From Nematostella vectensis (taxonomy: Eukaryota; Cnidaria; Anthozoa; Actiniaria; Edwardsiidae): DNA of 64,000 nucleotides. The stretch spans positions 15,934,085-15,998,084 of the forward strand of contig NC_064043.1 in NCBI RefSeq assembly GCF_932526225.1, given 5' to 3'. Shown here one piece after another: positions 9,445 to 21,919 of this stretch. Under the pieces are notes generated by a model. That model was not told where the DNA came from. It did no database searches and saw only the letters and a list, made by a program, of their open reading frames with translations. The position numbers and the translations under genes are program-made. Every line of letters begins with the position of its first letter. The stretch's first letter is position 1.

Positions 9445-11151
9445 CAAGCGGTACTAGACCGCTTGTTGACGTTTCTGGTCGGGACTGGGTACTCCCCCGG
9501 TTAAGGCTAAGCAGGACAATCAGATTGTGATGCCGAAATTTTTTGACCCGAGGGACAACATGCCTGCAAACTCTTTTATGGCATCCAAGGCAGAGCACCA
9601 GATAATACTAGATGGGTGGCCAGTCTTCAGCAATACCCAGTCAAGCAAGCCAAAAAAAAAAATATGGCATGTAGTCGTGGGTGGGGGTCTCCTTAGTTTA
9701 CATGGCTGTTGTCACGCATTACAACGCCCCAGCGAAAGAACGATCTATCCATCACATTTATCTCTTTGAGATCCTTTGTTTATATTGCCAGTTTGTTGGG
9801 AGAACGTGGCATCTCATCAACTAGTGAACACACTGCATCTTGAGGACTAGTGGTTAATCAAAGTCAAGCACTTCAATTTCCCATACAGTCGCCAACAATT
9901 CTTGTGACTGTACCCCAGCAGGCAAGGTCACCCCAGGTGGTGTACTGTATATTGGGGAACAAGGAGAATGGGCGGCCCCTGAACCCTGTCGGTTGTTCAT
10001 AGAGTATTTCTTGGGCTGGGAAGTTCTTACCCTTGGTAAGTAGCTTTTCCCCTATCATTAACACATAATCTAAACATCCTATCTCAAAGATCCCAGGTAC
10101 ATTCGGAAAGCTAAAATCTTCAGGCTAAAAATAATAAACATAGGCTGAGCAAATACTCCAGTCCAAACCCAGTGAGAAAAAAAAAGAGAACAAATCACTC
10201 GTTTGATTGCTTTGTTCACTGCAGTACCAGACCAGACATAATTTACAGATGAAGATGAAGAATGAAGATGAAGAAATGATTTTTATCATTGTAACTTAAT
10301 ATATTATTTCTTTTTTTTCTATTATAATTATCGATGAGAGATATGCTTTAAGAAGAAATAAAAGCTCCGCAAATATAAGTTTTGTATCAATAGGGCACCC
10401 TTTTAAGGCCAATGTACAGGCTTGGCATCTTGACGCGCGATTCCACAAATATAATTGAGTTAACTAGTATGCAAGTAAACTTTTCCCCTTGTGTGATTAG
10501 CGATTTTCAGATGAAGAAACATTATAACTATAACATTAAAAAAGAAAGAATGATAACAGTAGCATCCTTCCAAGCAGTTAAGGCAGAAAAAATCACCATT
10601 CGCAGTTTTTCATTTTTTTATATCTTCTATCAATCGTTTGATTGCTTTGTTCAGAGCAGAAACAGACGAGACATAATTTACAAAGGATCACCCATTTATT
10701 GTCTCTTATCTGATTCACAAGACACGAGAAGGTCAGATGAAAAAAAGATTATATAACTATAAAATTAAAACAGAACGAATGATAACAGTACCATCTTCTT
10801 CGTGGCGTGTGCTACCTTATAGGGAACAGAGAAATCCCAAGTATCTGAGAAACCACCTGCGATGTTAGTTGAAGATAAAGAACAAGGACGGAAACAAAGT
10901 TAAAAAAAAACTTAAAAAACATTTGAAAATCCTTTTGAATCTCATTTAGATATATTTAAAGAGTCAGACCGTGCGCACATAGGATCCAGTCACATCCCTG
11001 AAACTGGTTTTTCAACTCACTTGCTTCTTCGTGGCGTGTGTTACCTAATAGCAAACAGAGAAGTCCCAAGTATCTGAGACTGATTTCTCGACTCTCACTT
11101 GCCTCTTCGTGGCGTGTCCTACTTTATAGCAAACAGGGAAGTCCAAAATAT
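9445..11151 (+). repeat. Unit 5, class A (1707 bp)
   Basis: Class A unit with the candidate exon at 9889-10035 (GE-W-AAPEP form). It carries GGACAAC instead of the usual GGACCAC near 9554, a marker shared with unit 2 and with the units at 56787 and 58962. It pairs with unit 2 in the 5.58 kb higher-order duplication and with unit 19 in the 28.7 kb one. Confidence 0.95.
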
Positions 11152-13318
11152 CAAGCGGTACTAGACCGCTTGTTGACGTTTCTGGTCGGGACTGGATACT
11201 CCCCCGGTTAAGGCTAAGCAGGACAATCAGATTGTGATGCCGAAATTTTTTGACCCGAGGGACCACATGCCTGCAAACTCTTTTATGGCATCCAAGGCAG
11301 AGCACCAGATAATACTAGATGGGTGGCCAGTCTTCAGCAATACCCAGTCAAGCAAGCCAAAAAAAAAATATGGCATGTAGTCGTGGGTGGGGGTCTCCTT
11401 AGTTTACATGGCTGTTGTCACGCATTACAACGCCCCAGCGAAAGAACGATCTATCCATCACATTTATCTCTTTGAGATCCTTTGTTTATATTGCCAGTTT
11501 GTTGGGAGAACGTGGCATCTCATCAACTAGTGAACACACTGCATCTTGAGGACTAGTGGTTAATCAAAGTCAAGCACTTCAATTTCCCATACAGTCGCCA
11601 ACAATTCTTGTGACTGTACCCCAGCAGGCAAGGTCACCCCAGGTGGTGTACTGTATATTGGGGAACAAAGGGAATGGGTGGCCAATGAACCCTGTCGGTT
11701 GTTCATAGAGTATTTCTTGGGCTGGGAAGTTCTTACCCTTGGTAAGTAGCTTTTCCCCTATCATTAACACATAATGTAAACATCCTATCTCAAAGATCCC
11801 AGGTACCTTCGGAAAGCTAAAATCTTCAGGCTAAAAATAATGAACATAGGCTGAGCAAATACTCCAGTCCAAACCCAGTGAGAAAAAAAAAGAGAACAAA
11901 TCACTCGTTTGATTGCTTTGTTCACTCCAGTACCAGACCAGACATAATTTACAGATGAAGAATGAAGATGAAGAAATGATTTTTATCATTGTAACTTAAT
12001 AGATTATTTATTTTTTTCTATTATAATTATCGATGAGATATATGCTTTAAGAAGAAATAAAAGCTCCGCAAATATAAGTTTTGTATCAATAGGGCACCCT
12101 TTTAAGGCCAATGTACAGGCTTGGCATCTTGACGCGCGATTCCACAAATATAATTGAGTTAACTAGTATGCAAGTAAACTTTTGCCCTTGTGTGATTAGC
12201 GATTTTTAGATGAAGAAACATTATAACTATAACATTAAAAAAGAAAGAATGATAACAGTAGCATCCTTCCAAGCAGTTAAGGCAGAGCAATTCACCATTC
12301 GCAGTTTTTCATTTTTTTATATCTTCTCTCAATCGTTTGATTGCTTTGTTCAGAGCAGAAACAGACGAGACATAATTTACAAAGGATCACCCATTTATTC
12401 TCTTATCTGTATCACAAGACACGAGAAGATCAGATGAAAACACGATTTTTCTCATTATAACTTGATAGATTATTTAATTTTTTCTATTATAATTATTGAT
12501 GAAAGAATTGCTTTAAAAGGAAATAAAAGCTCGGCATATATAAGCCTTGTATAAATAGGGCACCCTTTTAAGGCCAATGTACAGGCTTGGCATCTTGAAG
12601 CGCGAAGCCACAAATATAATTGAGTTAACTAGTATGCAAGTAAACTTTTCCCCTTGTGTGATTAGCGATTTTCAGATGAAGAAAAATTCTAACTATAACA
12701 TTAAAAAAGAAAGAATGATAAGAACAGTGACCTCCTTCCAAGCAGTTAAGGCAGAGCAATTCACAATTCGCAGTTTTTCATTTTTTTATATCTTCTCTCA
12801 ATCGTTTGATTGCTTTGTTCAGAGCAGAAACAGACGAGACATAATTTACAAAGGATCACCCATTTATTGTCTCTTATCTGATTCACAAGACAAGAGAAGG
12901 TCAGATGAAAAAAAGATTATATAACTATAAAATTAAAACAGAACGAATGATAACAGTACCATCTTCTTCGTGGCGTGTGCTACCTTATAGGAAACAGAGA
13001 AGTCCCAAGTATCTGAGAAACCACCTGCGATGTTAGTTGAAGATAAAGAACAAGGACGGAAACGAAGTTAAAGAAAAACTTAAAAACATTTGAAAATCCT
13101 TTTGAATCTCATTTAGATATATTTAAAGAGTCAGACCGTGCGCACATAGGATCCAGTCACATCCCTGAAACTGTTTTTTCAACTCACTTGCTTCTTCGTG
13201 GCGTGTGTTACCTAATAGCAAACAGAGAAGTCCCAAGTATCTGAGACTGATTTCTCGACTCTCACTTGCCTCTTCGTGGCGTGTCCTACTTTATAGCAAA
13301 CAGGGAAGTCCAAAATAT
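11152..13318 (+). repeat. Unit 6, class B (2167 bp)
   Basis: Class B unit with the candidate exon at 11595-11741 (RE-W-VANEP form). A C to T change just before 12210 puts a stop upstream of the sub-unit's inner ATG. This marker recurs only in unit 20, 28,700 bp downstream. Confidence 0.95.
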
Positions 13319-15027
13319 CAAGCGGTACTAGACCGCTTGTTGACGTTTCTGGTCGGGACTGGATACTCCCCCGGTTAAGGCTAAGCAGGACAATCAGATT
13401 GTGATGCCGAAATTTTTTGACCCGAGGGACCACATGCCTGCAAACTCTTTTATGGCATCCAAGGCAGAGCACCAGATAATACTAGATGGGTGGCCAGTCT
13501 TCAGCAATACCCAGTCAAGCAAGCCAAAAAAAAATATGGCATGTAGTCGTGGGTGGGGGTCTCCTTAGTTTACATGGCTGTTGTCACGCATTACAACGCC
13601 CCAGCGAAAGAACGATCTATCCATCACATTTATCTCTTTGAGATCCTTTGTTTATATTGCAAGTTTGTTGGGAGAACGTGGCATCTCATCAACTAGTGAA
13701 CACACTGCATCTTGAGGACTAGTGGTTAATCAAAGTCAAGCACTTCAATTTCCCATACAGTCGCCAACAACTCTTGTGACTGTACCCCAGCAGGCAAGGT
13801 CACCCCAGGTGGTGTACTGTATATTGGGGAACAAGGAGAATGGGCGGCCCCTGAACCCTGTCGGTTGTTCATAGAGTATTTCTTGGGCTGGGAAGTTCTT
13901 ACCCTTGGTAAGTAGCTTTTCCCCTATCATTAACACATAATCTAAACATCCTATCTCAAAGATCCCAGGTACATTCGGAAAGCTAAAATCTTCAGGCTAA
14001 AAATAATAAACATAGGCTGAGCAAATACTCCAGTCCAAACCCAGTGAGAAAAAAAAAGAGAACAAATCACTCGTTTGATTGCTTTGTTCACTGCAGTACC
14101 AGACCAGACATAACTTACAGATGAAGATGAAGAATGAAGATGAAGAAATGATTTTTATCATTGTAACTTAATAGATTATTTATTTTTTTCTATTATAATT
14201 ATCGATGAGAGATATGCTTTAAGAAGAAATAAAAGCTCCGCAAATATAAGTTTTGTATCAATAGGGCACCCTTTTAAGGCCTATTGTACAGGCTTGGCAT
14301 CTTGACGCGCGATGCCACAAATATAATTGAGTTAACTAGTATGCAAGTAAACTTTTGCCCTTGTGTGATTAGCGATTTTCAGATGAAGAAACATTATAGC
14401 TATAAGATAAAAAAAAGAAAGAATGATAACAACAGTAGCATCCTTCCAAGCAGTTAAGGCAGAGCAATTCACCATTCGCAGATTTTCATTTTTTTATATC
14501 TTCTCTCAATCAATTGATTGCTTTGTTCAGAGCAGAAAAAGACGAGACATAATTTACAAAGGACCACCCATTTATTCTCTTATCTGATTCACAAGACACG
14601 AAAAGATCAGATGAAAAAAAGATTATATCACTATAAAACTAAAACAGAACGAATGATAACAACAGTAACATCTTCTTCGTGGCGTGTGCTACCTTATAGG
14701 AAACAGAGAAGTCCCAAGTATCTGAGAAACCATCTGCGATGTTAGTTGAAAATGAAGAACAAGGACAGAAACGAAGTTAAAGAAAAACTTAAAAACATTT
14801 GAAAATCTTTTTGAATCTCAATTAGAAATATTTAAAGAATCAGACCGTGCGCACATAGGACCCAGTCCCACCCCTGAAACTGATTTTTCAACTCACTTGC
14901 TTCTTCGTGGCGTGTGCTACCTAATAGCAAACAGAGAAGTCCCAAGTATCTGAGACTGATTTCTCGACTCTCACTTGACTCTTCGTGGCGTGTCCTACTT
15001 TATAGCAAACAGAGAAGTCCAAAATAT
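13319..15027 (+). repeat. Unit 7, class A (1709 bp)
   Basis: Class A unit with the candidate exon at 13761-13907 (GE-W-AAPEP form, with a synonymous AAT to AAC change). A run of six rather than five A residues near 14410 breaks the sub-unit frame. Both markers recur in units 21 and 31, which identify the 28.7 kb and 47.3 kb higher-order copies. Confidence 0.95.
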
Positions 15028-17390
15028 CAAGCGGTACTAGACCGCTTGTTGACGTTTCTGGTCGGGACTGGATACTCCCCCGGTTAAGGCTAAGCAGGAC
15101 AATCAGATTGTGATGCCGAAATTTTTTGACCCGAGGGACCACATGCCTGCAAACTCTTTTATGGCATCCAAGGCAGAGCACCAAATAATACTAGATGGGT
15201 GGCCAGTCTTCAGCAATACCCAGTCAAGCAAGCCAAAAAAAGAAACTATTGCATGTAGTCGTGGGTGGGGGTCTCCTTAGTTTACATGGCTGTTGTCACG
15301 CATTACAACGCCCCAGCGAAAGAACGATCTATCCATCAAGTTTATCTCTTTGAGATCCTTTGTTTATATTGCCAGTTTGTTGGGAGAACGTGGCATCTCG
15401 TCAACTAGTGTACACACTGCATCTTGAGGACTAGTGGTTAATCAAAGTCAAGCACTTCAATTTCCCATACAGTCGCCAACAATTCTTGTGACTGTACCCC
15501 AGCAGGCAAGGTCACCCCAGGTGGTGTACTGTATATTGGGGAACAAAGGGAATGGGTGGCCAATGAACCCTGTCGGTTGTTCATAGAGTATTTCTTGGGC
15601 TGGGAAGTTCTTACCCTTGGTAAGTAGCTTTTCCCCTATCATTAACACATAATCTAAACATCCTATCTCAAAGATCCCAGGTACATTCGGAAAGCTAAAA
15701 TCTTCAGGCTCAAAATAATAAACATAGGCTGAGCAAATACTCCAGTCCAAACCCAGTGAGAAAAAAAAAAGAGAACAAATCACTCGTTTGATTGCTTTGT
15801 TCACTGCAGTACCAGACCAGACATAATTTACAGATGAAGATGAAGAATGAAGATGAAGAAATGATTTTTATCATTGTAACTTAATAGATTATTTTTTTTT
15901 CTATTATAATTATCGATGAGAGATATGCTTTAAGAAGAAATAAAAGCTCCGCAAATATAAGTTTTGTATCAATAGGGCACCCTTTTAAGGCCTATTGTAC
16001 AGGCTTGGCATCTTGACGCGCGATGCCACAAATATAATTGAGTTAACTAGTATGCAAGTAAACTTTTCCCCTTGTGTGATTAGCGATTTTCAGATGAAGA
16101 AACATTATAACTATAACATTAAAAAAGAAAGAATGATAACAGTAGCATCCTTCCAAGCAGTTAAGGCAGAGCAATTCACCATTCGCAGTTTTTCATTTTT
16201 TCATTTTTCGGCCCCTGAACCCTGTCGGTTGTTCATAGAGTATTTCTTGGGCTGGGAAGTTCTTACCCTTGGTAAGTAGCTTTTCCCCTATCATTAACAC
16301 ATAATCTAAACATCCTATCTCAAAGATCCCAGGTACCTTCGGAAAGCTAAAATCTTCAGGCTAAAAATAATAAACATAGGCTGAGCAAATACTCCAGTCC
16401 AAACCCAGTGAGAAAAAAAGAGAACAAATCAATCGTTTGATTGCTTTGTTCACTGCAGTACCAGACCAGACATAATTTACAGATGAAGATGAAGAATGAA
16501 GATGAAGAAATGATTTTTATCATTGTAACTTAATAGATTATTTATTTTTTTTCTATTTAAATTATCGATGAGAGATATGCTTTAAGAAGGAATAAAAGCT
16601 CGGCAAATATAAGTTTTGTATCAATAAGGCACCCTTTTAAGGCCTATTGTACAGGCTTGGCATCTTGACGCGCGATGCCACAAATATAATTGAGTTAACT
16701 AGTATGCAAGTAAACTTTTGCCCTTGTGTGATTAGCGATTTTCAGATGAAGAAACATTATAGCTATAAGATAAAAAAAGAAAGAATGATAACAACAGTAG
16801 CATCCTTCCAAGCAGTTAAGGCAGAGCAATTCACCATTCGCAGATTTTCATTTTTTTTATATCTTCTCTCAATCAATTGATTGCTTTGTTCAGAGCAGAA
16901 AAAGACGAGACATAATTTACGAAGGATCACCCATTTATTATCTTATCTGATTTACAAGACACGAGAAGATCAGATGAAAAAAAGATTATATCACTATAAA
17001 ACTAAAACAGAACGAATGATAACAACAGTAACATCTTCTTCGTGGCGTGTGCTACCTTATAGGAAACAGAGAAGTCCCAAGTATCTGAGAAACCATCTGC
17101 GATGTTAGTTGAAAATGAAGAACAAGGACAGAAACGAAGTTAAAGAAAAACTTAAAAACATTTGAAAATCTTTTTGAATCTCAATTAGAAATATTTAAAG
17201 AATCAGACCGTGCGCACATAGGACCCAGTCCCACCCCTGAAACTGATTTTTCAACTCACTTGCTTCTTCGTGGCGTGTGCTACCTAATAGCAAACAGAGA
17301 AGTCCCAAGTATCTGAGACTGATTTCTCGACTCTCACTTGCCTCTTCGTGGCGTGTCCTACTTTATAGCAAACAGAGAAGTCCAAAATAT
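15028..17390 (+). repeat. Unit 8, class C (2363 bp)
   Basis: Class C unit. It contains a full candidate exon at 15473-15619 and then a sub-unit from 15995 that jumps at about 16200 directly into the 3' part of a second exon copy (16209-16271, ending in an intact donor). A second sub-unit follows from 16647. The extra monomer is 652 bp long. Confidence 0.95.
16209..16271 (+). pseudogene. Truncated copy of candidate exon (class C, unit 8)
   Basis: Only the last 63 bases of the 147-bp segment remain, with the GTAAGT donor intact and no acceptor. The upstream side is fused to a sub-unit cut at about 16200. The join happens to keep the exon's frame in line with the sub-unit's open frame, giving a 94-codon fusion frame. 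The same truncated form occurs near 18631, 31246, 35313, 44979 and 63620 (donor ends). Confidence 0.6.
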
Positions 17391-19750
17391 CAAGCGGTAC
17401 TAGACCGCTTGTTGACGTTTCTGGTCGGGACTGGATACTACCCCGGTTAAGGCTAAGCAGGACAATCAGATTGTGATGCCGAAATTTTTTGACCCGAGGG
17501 ACCACATGCCTGCAAACTCTTTTATGGCATCCAAGGCAGAGCACCAGATAATACTAGATGGGTGGCCAGTCTTCAGCAATACCCAGTCAAGCAAGCCAAA
17601 AAAAGAAAATATTGCATGTAGTCGTGAGTGGGGGTCTCCTTAGTTTACATGGCTGTTGTCACGCATTACAACGCCCCAGCGAAAGAACGATCTATCCATC
17701 AAGTTTATCTCTTTGAGATCCTTTGTTTATATTGCCAGTTTGTTGGGAGAACGTGGCATCTCGTCAACTAGTGTACACACTGCATCTTGAGGACTAGTGG
17801 TTAATCAAAGTCAAGCACTTCAATTTCCCATACAGTCGCCAACAATTCTTGTGACTGTACCCCAGCAGGCAAGGTCACCCCAGGTGGTGTACTGTATATT
17901 GGGGAACAAAGGGAATGGGTGGCCAATGAACCCTGTCGGTTGTTCATAGAGTATTTCTTGGGCTGGGAAGTTCTTACCCTTGGTAAGTAGCTTTTCCCCT
18001 ATCATTAACACATAATCTAAACATCCTATCTCAAAGATCCCAGGTACATTCGGAAAGCTAAAATCTTCAGGCTAAAAATAATAAACATAGGCTGAGCAAA
18101 TACTCCAGTCCAAACCCAGTGAGAAAAAAAAAGAGAACAAATCACTCGTTTGATTGCTTTGTTCACTGCAGTACCAGACCAGACATAATTTACAGATGAA
18201 GATGAAGAATGAAGATGAAGAAATGATTTTTATCATTGTAACTTAATAGATTATTTTTTTTCTATTATAATTATCGATGAGAGATATGCTTTAAGAAGAA
18301 ATAAAAGCTCCGCAAATATAAGTTTTGTATCAATAGGGCACCCTTTTAAGGCCTATTGTACAGGCTTGGCATCTTGACGCGCGATGCCACAAATATAATT
18401 GAGTTAACTAGTATGCAAGTAAACTTTTCCCCTTGTGTGATTAGCGATTTTCAGATGAAGAAACATTATAACTATAACATTAAAAAAGAAAGAATGATAA
18501 CAGTAGCATCCTTCCAAGCAGTTAAGGCAGAGCAATTCACCATTCGCAGTTTTTCATTTTTTCATTTTTCGGCCCCTGAACCCTGTCGGTTGTTCATAGA
18601 GTATTTCTTGGGCTGGGAAGTTCTTACCCTTGGTAAGTAGCTTTTCCCCTATCATTAACACATAATCTAAACATCCTATCTCAAAGATCCCAGGTACCTT
18701 CGGAAAGCTAAAATCTTCAGGCTAAAAATAATAAACATAGGCTGAGCAAATACTCCAGTCCAAACCCAGTGAGAAAAAAAAGAGAACAAATCAATCGTTT
18801 GATTGCTTTGTTCACTGCAGTACCAGACCAGACATAATTTACAGATGAAGATGAAGAATGAAGATGAAGAAATGATTTTTATCATTGTAACTTAATAGAT
18901 TATTTATTTTTTTCTATTATAATTATCGATGAGTGATATGCTTTAAGAAGAAATAAAAGCTCGGCAAATATAAGTTTTGTATCAATAGGGCACCCTTTTA
19001 AGGCCTATTGTACAGGCTTGGCATCTTGACGCGCGATGCCACAAATATAATTGAGTTAACTAGTATGCAAGTAAACTTTTGCCCTTGTGTGATTAGCGAT
19101 TTTCAGATGAAGAAACATTATAGCTATAAGATAAAAAAAGAAAGAATGATAACAACAGTAGCATCCTTCCAAGCAGTTAAGGCAGAGCAATTCACCATTC
19201 GCAGTTTTTCATTTTTTTATATCTTCTCTCAATCAATTGATTGCTTTGTTCAGAGCAGAAAAAGACGAGACATAATTTACAAAGGATCACCCATTTATTC
19301 TCTTATCTGATTCACAAGACACGAGAAGATCAGATGAAAAAAAGATTATATAACTATAAAACTAAAACAGAACGAATGATAACAACAGTAACATCTTCTT
19401 CGTGGCGTGTGCTACCTTATAGGAAACAGAGAAGTCCCAAGTATCTGAGAAACCATCTGCGATGTTAGTTGAAAATGAAGAACAAGGACAGAAACGAAGT
19501 TAAAGAAAAACTTAAAAACATTTGAAAATCTTTTTGAATCTCAATTAGAAATATTTAAAGAATCAGACCGTGCGAACATAGGACCCAGTCCCACCCCTGA
19601 AACTGATTCTTCAACTCACTTGCTTCTTCGTGGCGTGTGCTACCTAACAGCAAACAGAGAAGTCCCAAGTATCTGAGACTGATTTCTCGACTCTCACTTG
19701 CCTCTTCGTGGCGTGTCCTACTTTATAGCAAACAGAGAAGTCCAAAATAT
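17391..19750 (+). repeat. Unit 9, class C (2360 bp)
   Basis: Class C unit with a full candidate exon at 17836-17982 and a truncated exon copy ending at the donor near 18631. The second sub-unit starts at 19008. It is the partner of unit 17 at an offset of 16,682 bp. Confidence 0.95.
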
Positions 19751-21919
19751 CAAGCGGTACTAGACCGCTTGTTGACGTTTCTGGTCGGGACTGGATACTC
19801 CCCCGGTTAAGGCTAAGCAGGACAATCAGATTGTGATGCCGAAATATTTTGACCCGAGGTACCACATGCCTGCAAACTCTTTTATGGCATCCAAGGCAGA
19901 GCACCAGATAATACTAGATGGGTGGCCAGTCTTCAGCAATACCCAGTCAAGCAAGCCAAAAAAAGAAAATATGGCATGTAGTCGTGGGTGGGGGTCTCCT
20001 TAGTTTACATGGCTGTTGTCACGCATTACAACGCCCCAGCGAAAGAACGATCTATCCATCAAGTTTATCTCTTTACGATCCTTTGTTTATATTGCCAGTT
20101 TGTTGGGAGAACGTGGCATCTCGTCAACTAGTGTACACACTGCATCTCGAGGACTAGTGGTTAATCAAAGTCAAGCTCTTCAATTTCCATACAGTCGCCA
20201 ACAATTATTGTGACTGTCCCCCAGCAGGCAAGGTCACCCCAGGTGGTGTACTGTATATTGGGGAACAAAGGGAATGGGTGGCCCCTGAACCCTGTCGGTT
20301 GTTCATAGAGTATTTCTTGTGCTGGGAAATTCTTACCCTTGGTAAGTAGCTTTTCCCCTATCATTAACACATAATCTAAACATCCTATCTCAAAGATCCC
20401 AGGTACTTTCGGAAAGCTAAAATCTTCAGGCTAAAATAATAAACATAGGCTGAGCAAATACTCCAGTCCAAACCCAGTGAGAAAAAAAAGAGAACAAATC
20501 AATCGTTTGATTGTATTGTTCACTGCAGTACCAGACCAGACATAATTTTCAGATGAAGATGAAGATGAAGAAATGATTTTTATCATTGTAACTTGATAGA
20601 TTATTATTTTTTCTATTATAATTATCAATAAGAGAATTGTTTAAAGAAGAAATAAAAGCTCGACAAATATAAGTTTTGTATAAATAGGGCACCCTTTTAA
20701 GGCTAATGTACAGGCTTGGCATCTTGACGCGCGATGCCACAAATATAATTGAGTTAACTAGTATGCAAGTAAATTTTGCCCTTGTGTGATTAGGATTTTC
20801 AGATGAAGAAACATTATAACTATAACATTAAAAAAGAAAGAACGATAACAACAGTAGCATCCTTCCAAGCAGTTAAGGCAGAGCAATTCACCATTCGCAG
20901 TTTTTATTTTTTTTTATATCTTCTCTCAATCGTTTGATTGCTTTCTTCAGAGCAGAAACAGACGAGACATAATTTACAAAGGATCACCCATTTATTCTCT
21001 TATCTGATTCACAAGACACGAGAAGATCAGATGAAAAAAAGATTTTTCTTATTAAAACTTAATAGATTATTTAATTTTTTCTATTATAATTATTGATGAA
21101 AGAATTGCTTTAAAAGGAAATAAAAGCTCGGCATATATAAGCCTTGTATAAATAGGGCACCCTTTTAAGGCCAATGTACAGGCTTGGCATCTTGACGCGC
21201 GATGCCACAAATATAATTGAGTTAACTAGTATGCAAGTAAACTTTTGCCCTTGTGTGATTAGCGATTTTCAGATGAAGAAACATTATAACTATAACATTA
21301 AAAAAGAAAGAATGATAACAACGGTAACATCCTTCCAAGCAGTTAAGGCAGGGTAATTCACCATTCGCAGTTTTTTATTTTTTTATATCTTTTTTCAATC
21401 GTTTGATTGCTTTGTTATAGAGCAGAAACAGACGAGACATAATTTACAAAGGATCACCCATTTATTGTCTCTTATCTGATTCACAAGACACGAGAAGATC
21501 AGATGAAAAAAAGATTATATAACTATAAAATTAAAACAGAACGAATGATAACAATAGTAACATCTTCTTCGTGGCGTGTGCTACCTTATAGGAAACAGAG
21601 AAGTCCCAAGTATCTGAGAAACCATCTGCGATGTTAGTTGAAGATGAAGAACAAGGACAGAAACGAAGTTAAAGAAAAACTTAAAAACATTTGAAAATCT
21701 TTTTGAATCTCAATTAGAAATATTTAACGAATCAGACCGTGCGCAGATAGGACCCAGTCCCACCCCTGTAACTGATTTTTCAACTCACTTGCTTCTTCGT
21801 GGCGTGTGCTACCTAATAGCAAACAGAGAAGTCCCAAGTATCTGAGACTGATTTCTCGACTCTCACTTGCCTCTTCGTGGCGTGTCCTACTTTATAGCAA
21901 ACAGAGAAGTCCAAAATAT
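19751..21919 (+). repeat. Unit 10, class B (2169 bp), diverged
   Basis: Class B unit and the first of the diverged block. The candidate exon at 20195-20341 has four private amino-acid changes (S to Y, T to P, G to C, V to I) but no frameshift or stop. It has one C fewer in the acceptor tract, CTCGAG at about 20146, TTTACGATCC instead of TTTGAGATCC, and several 1-bp deletions in its sub-units. Confidence 0.95.
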
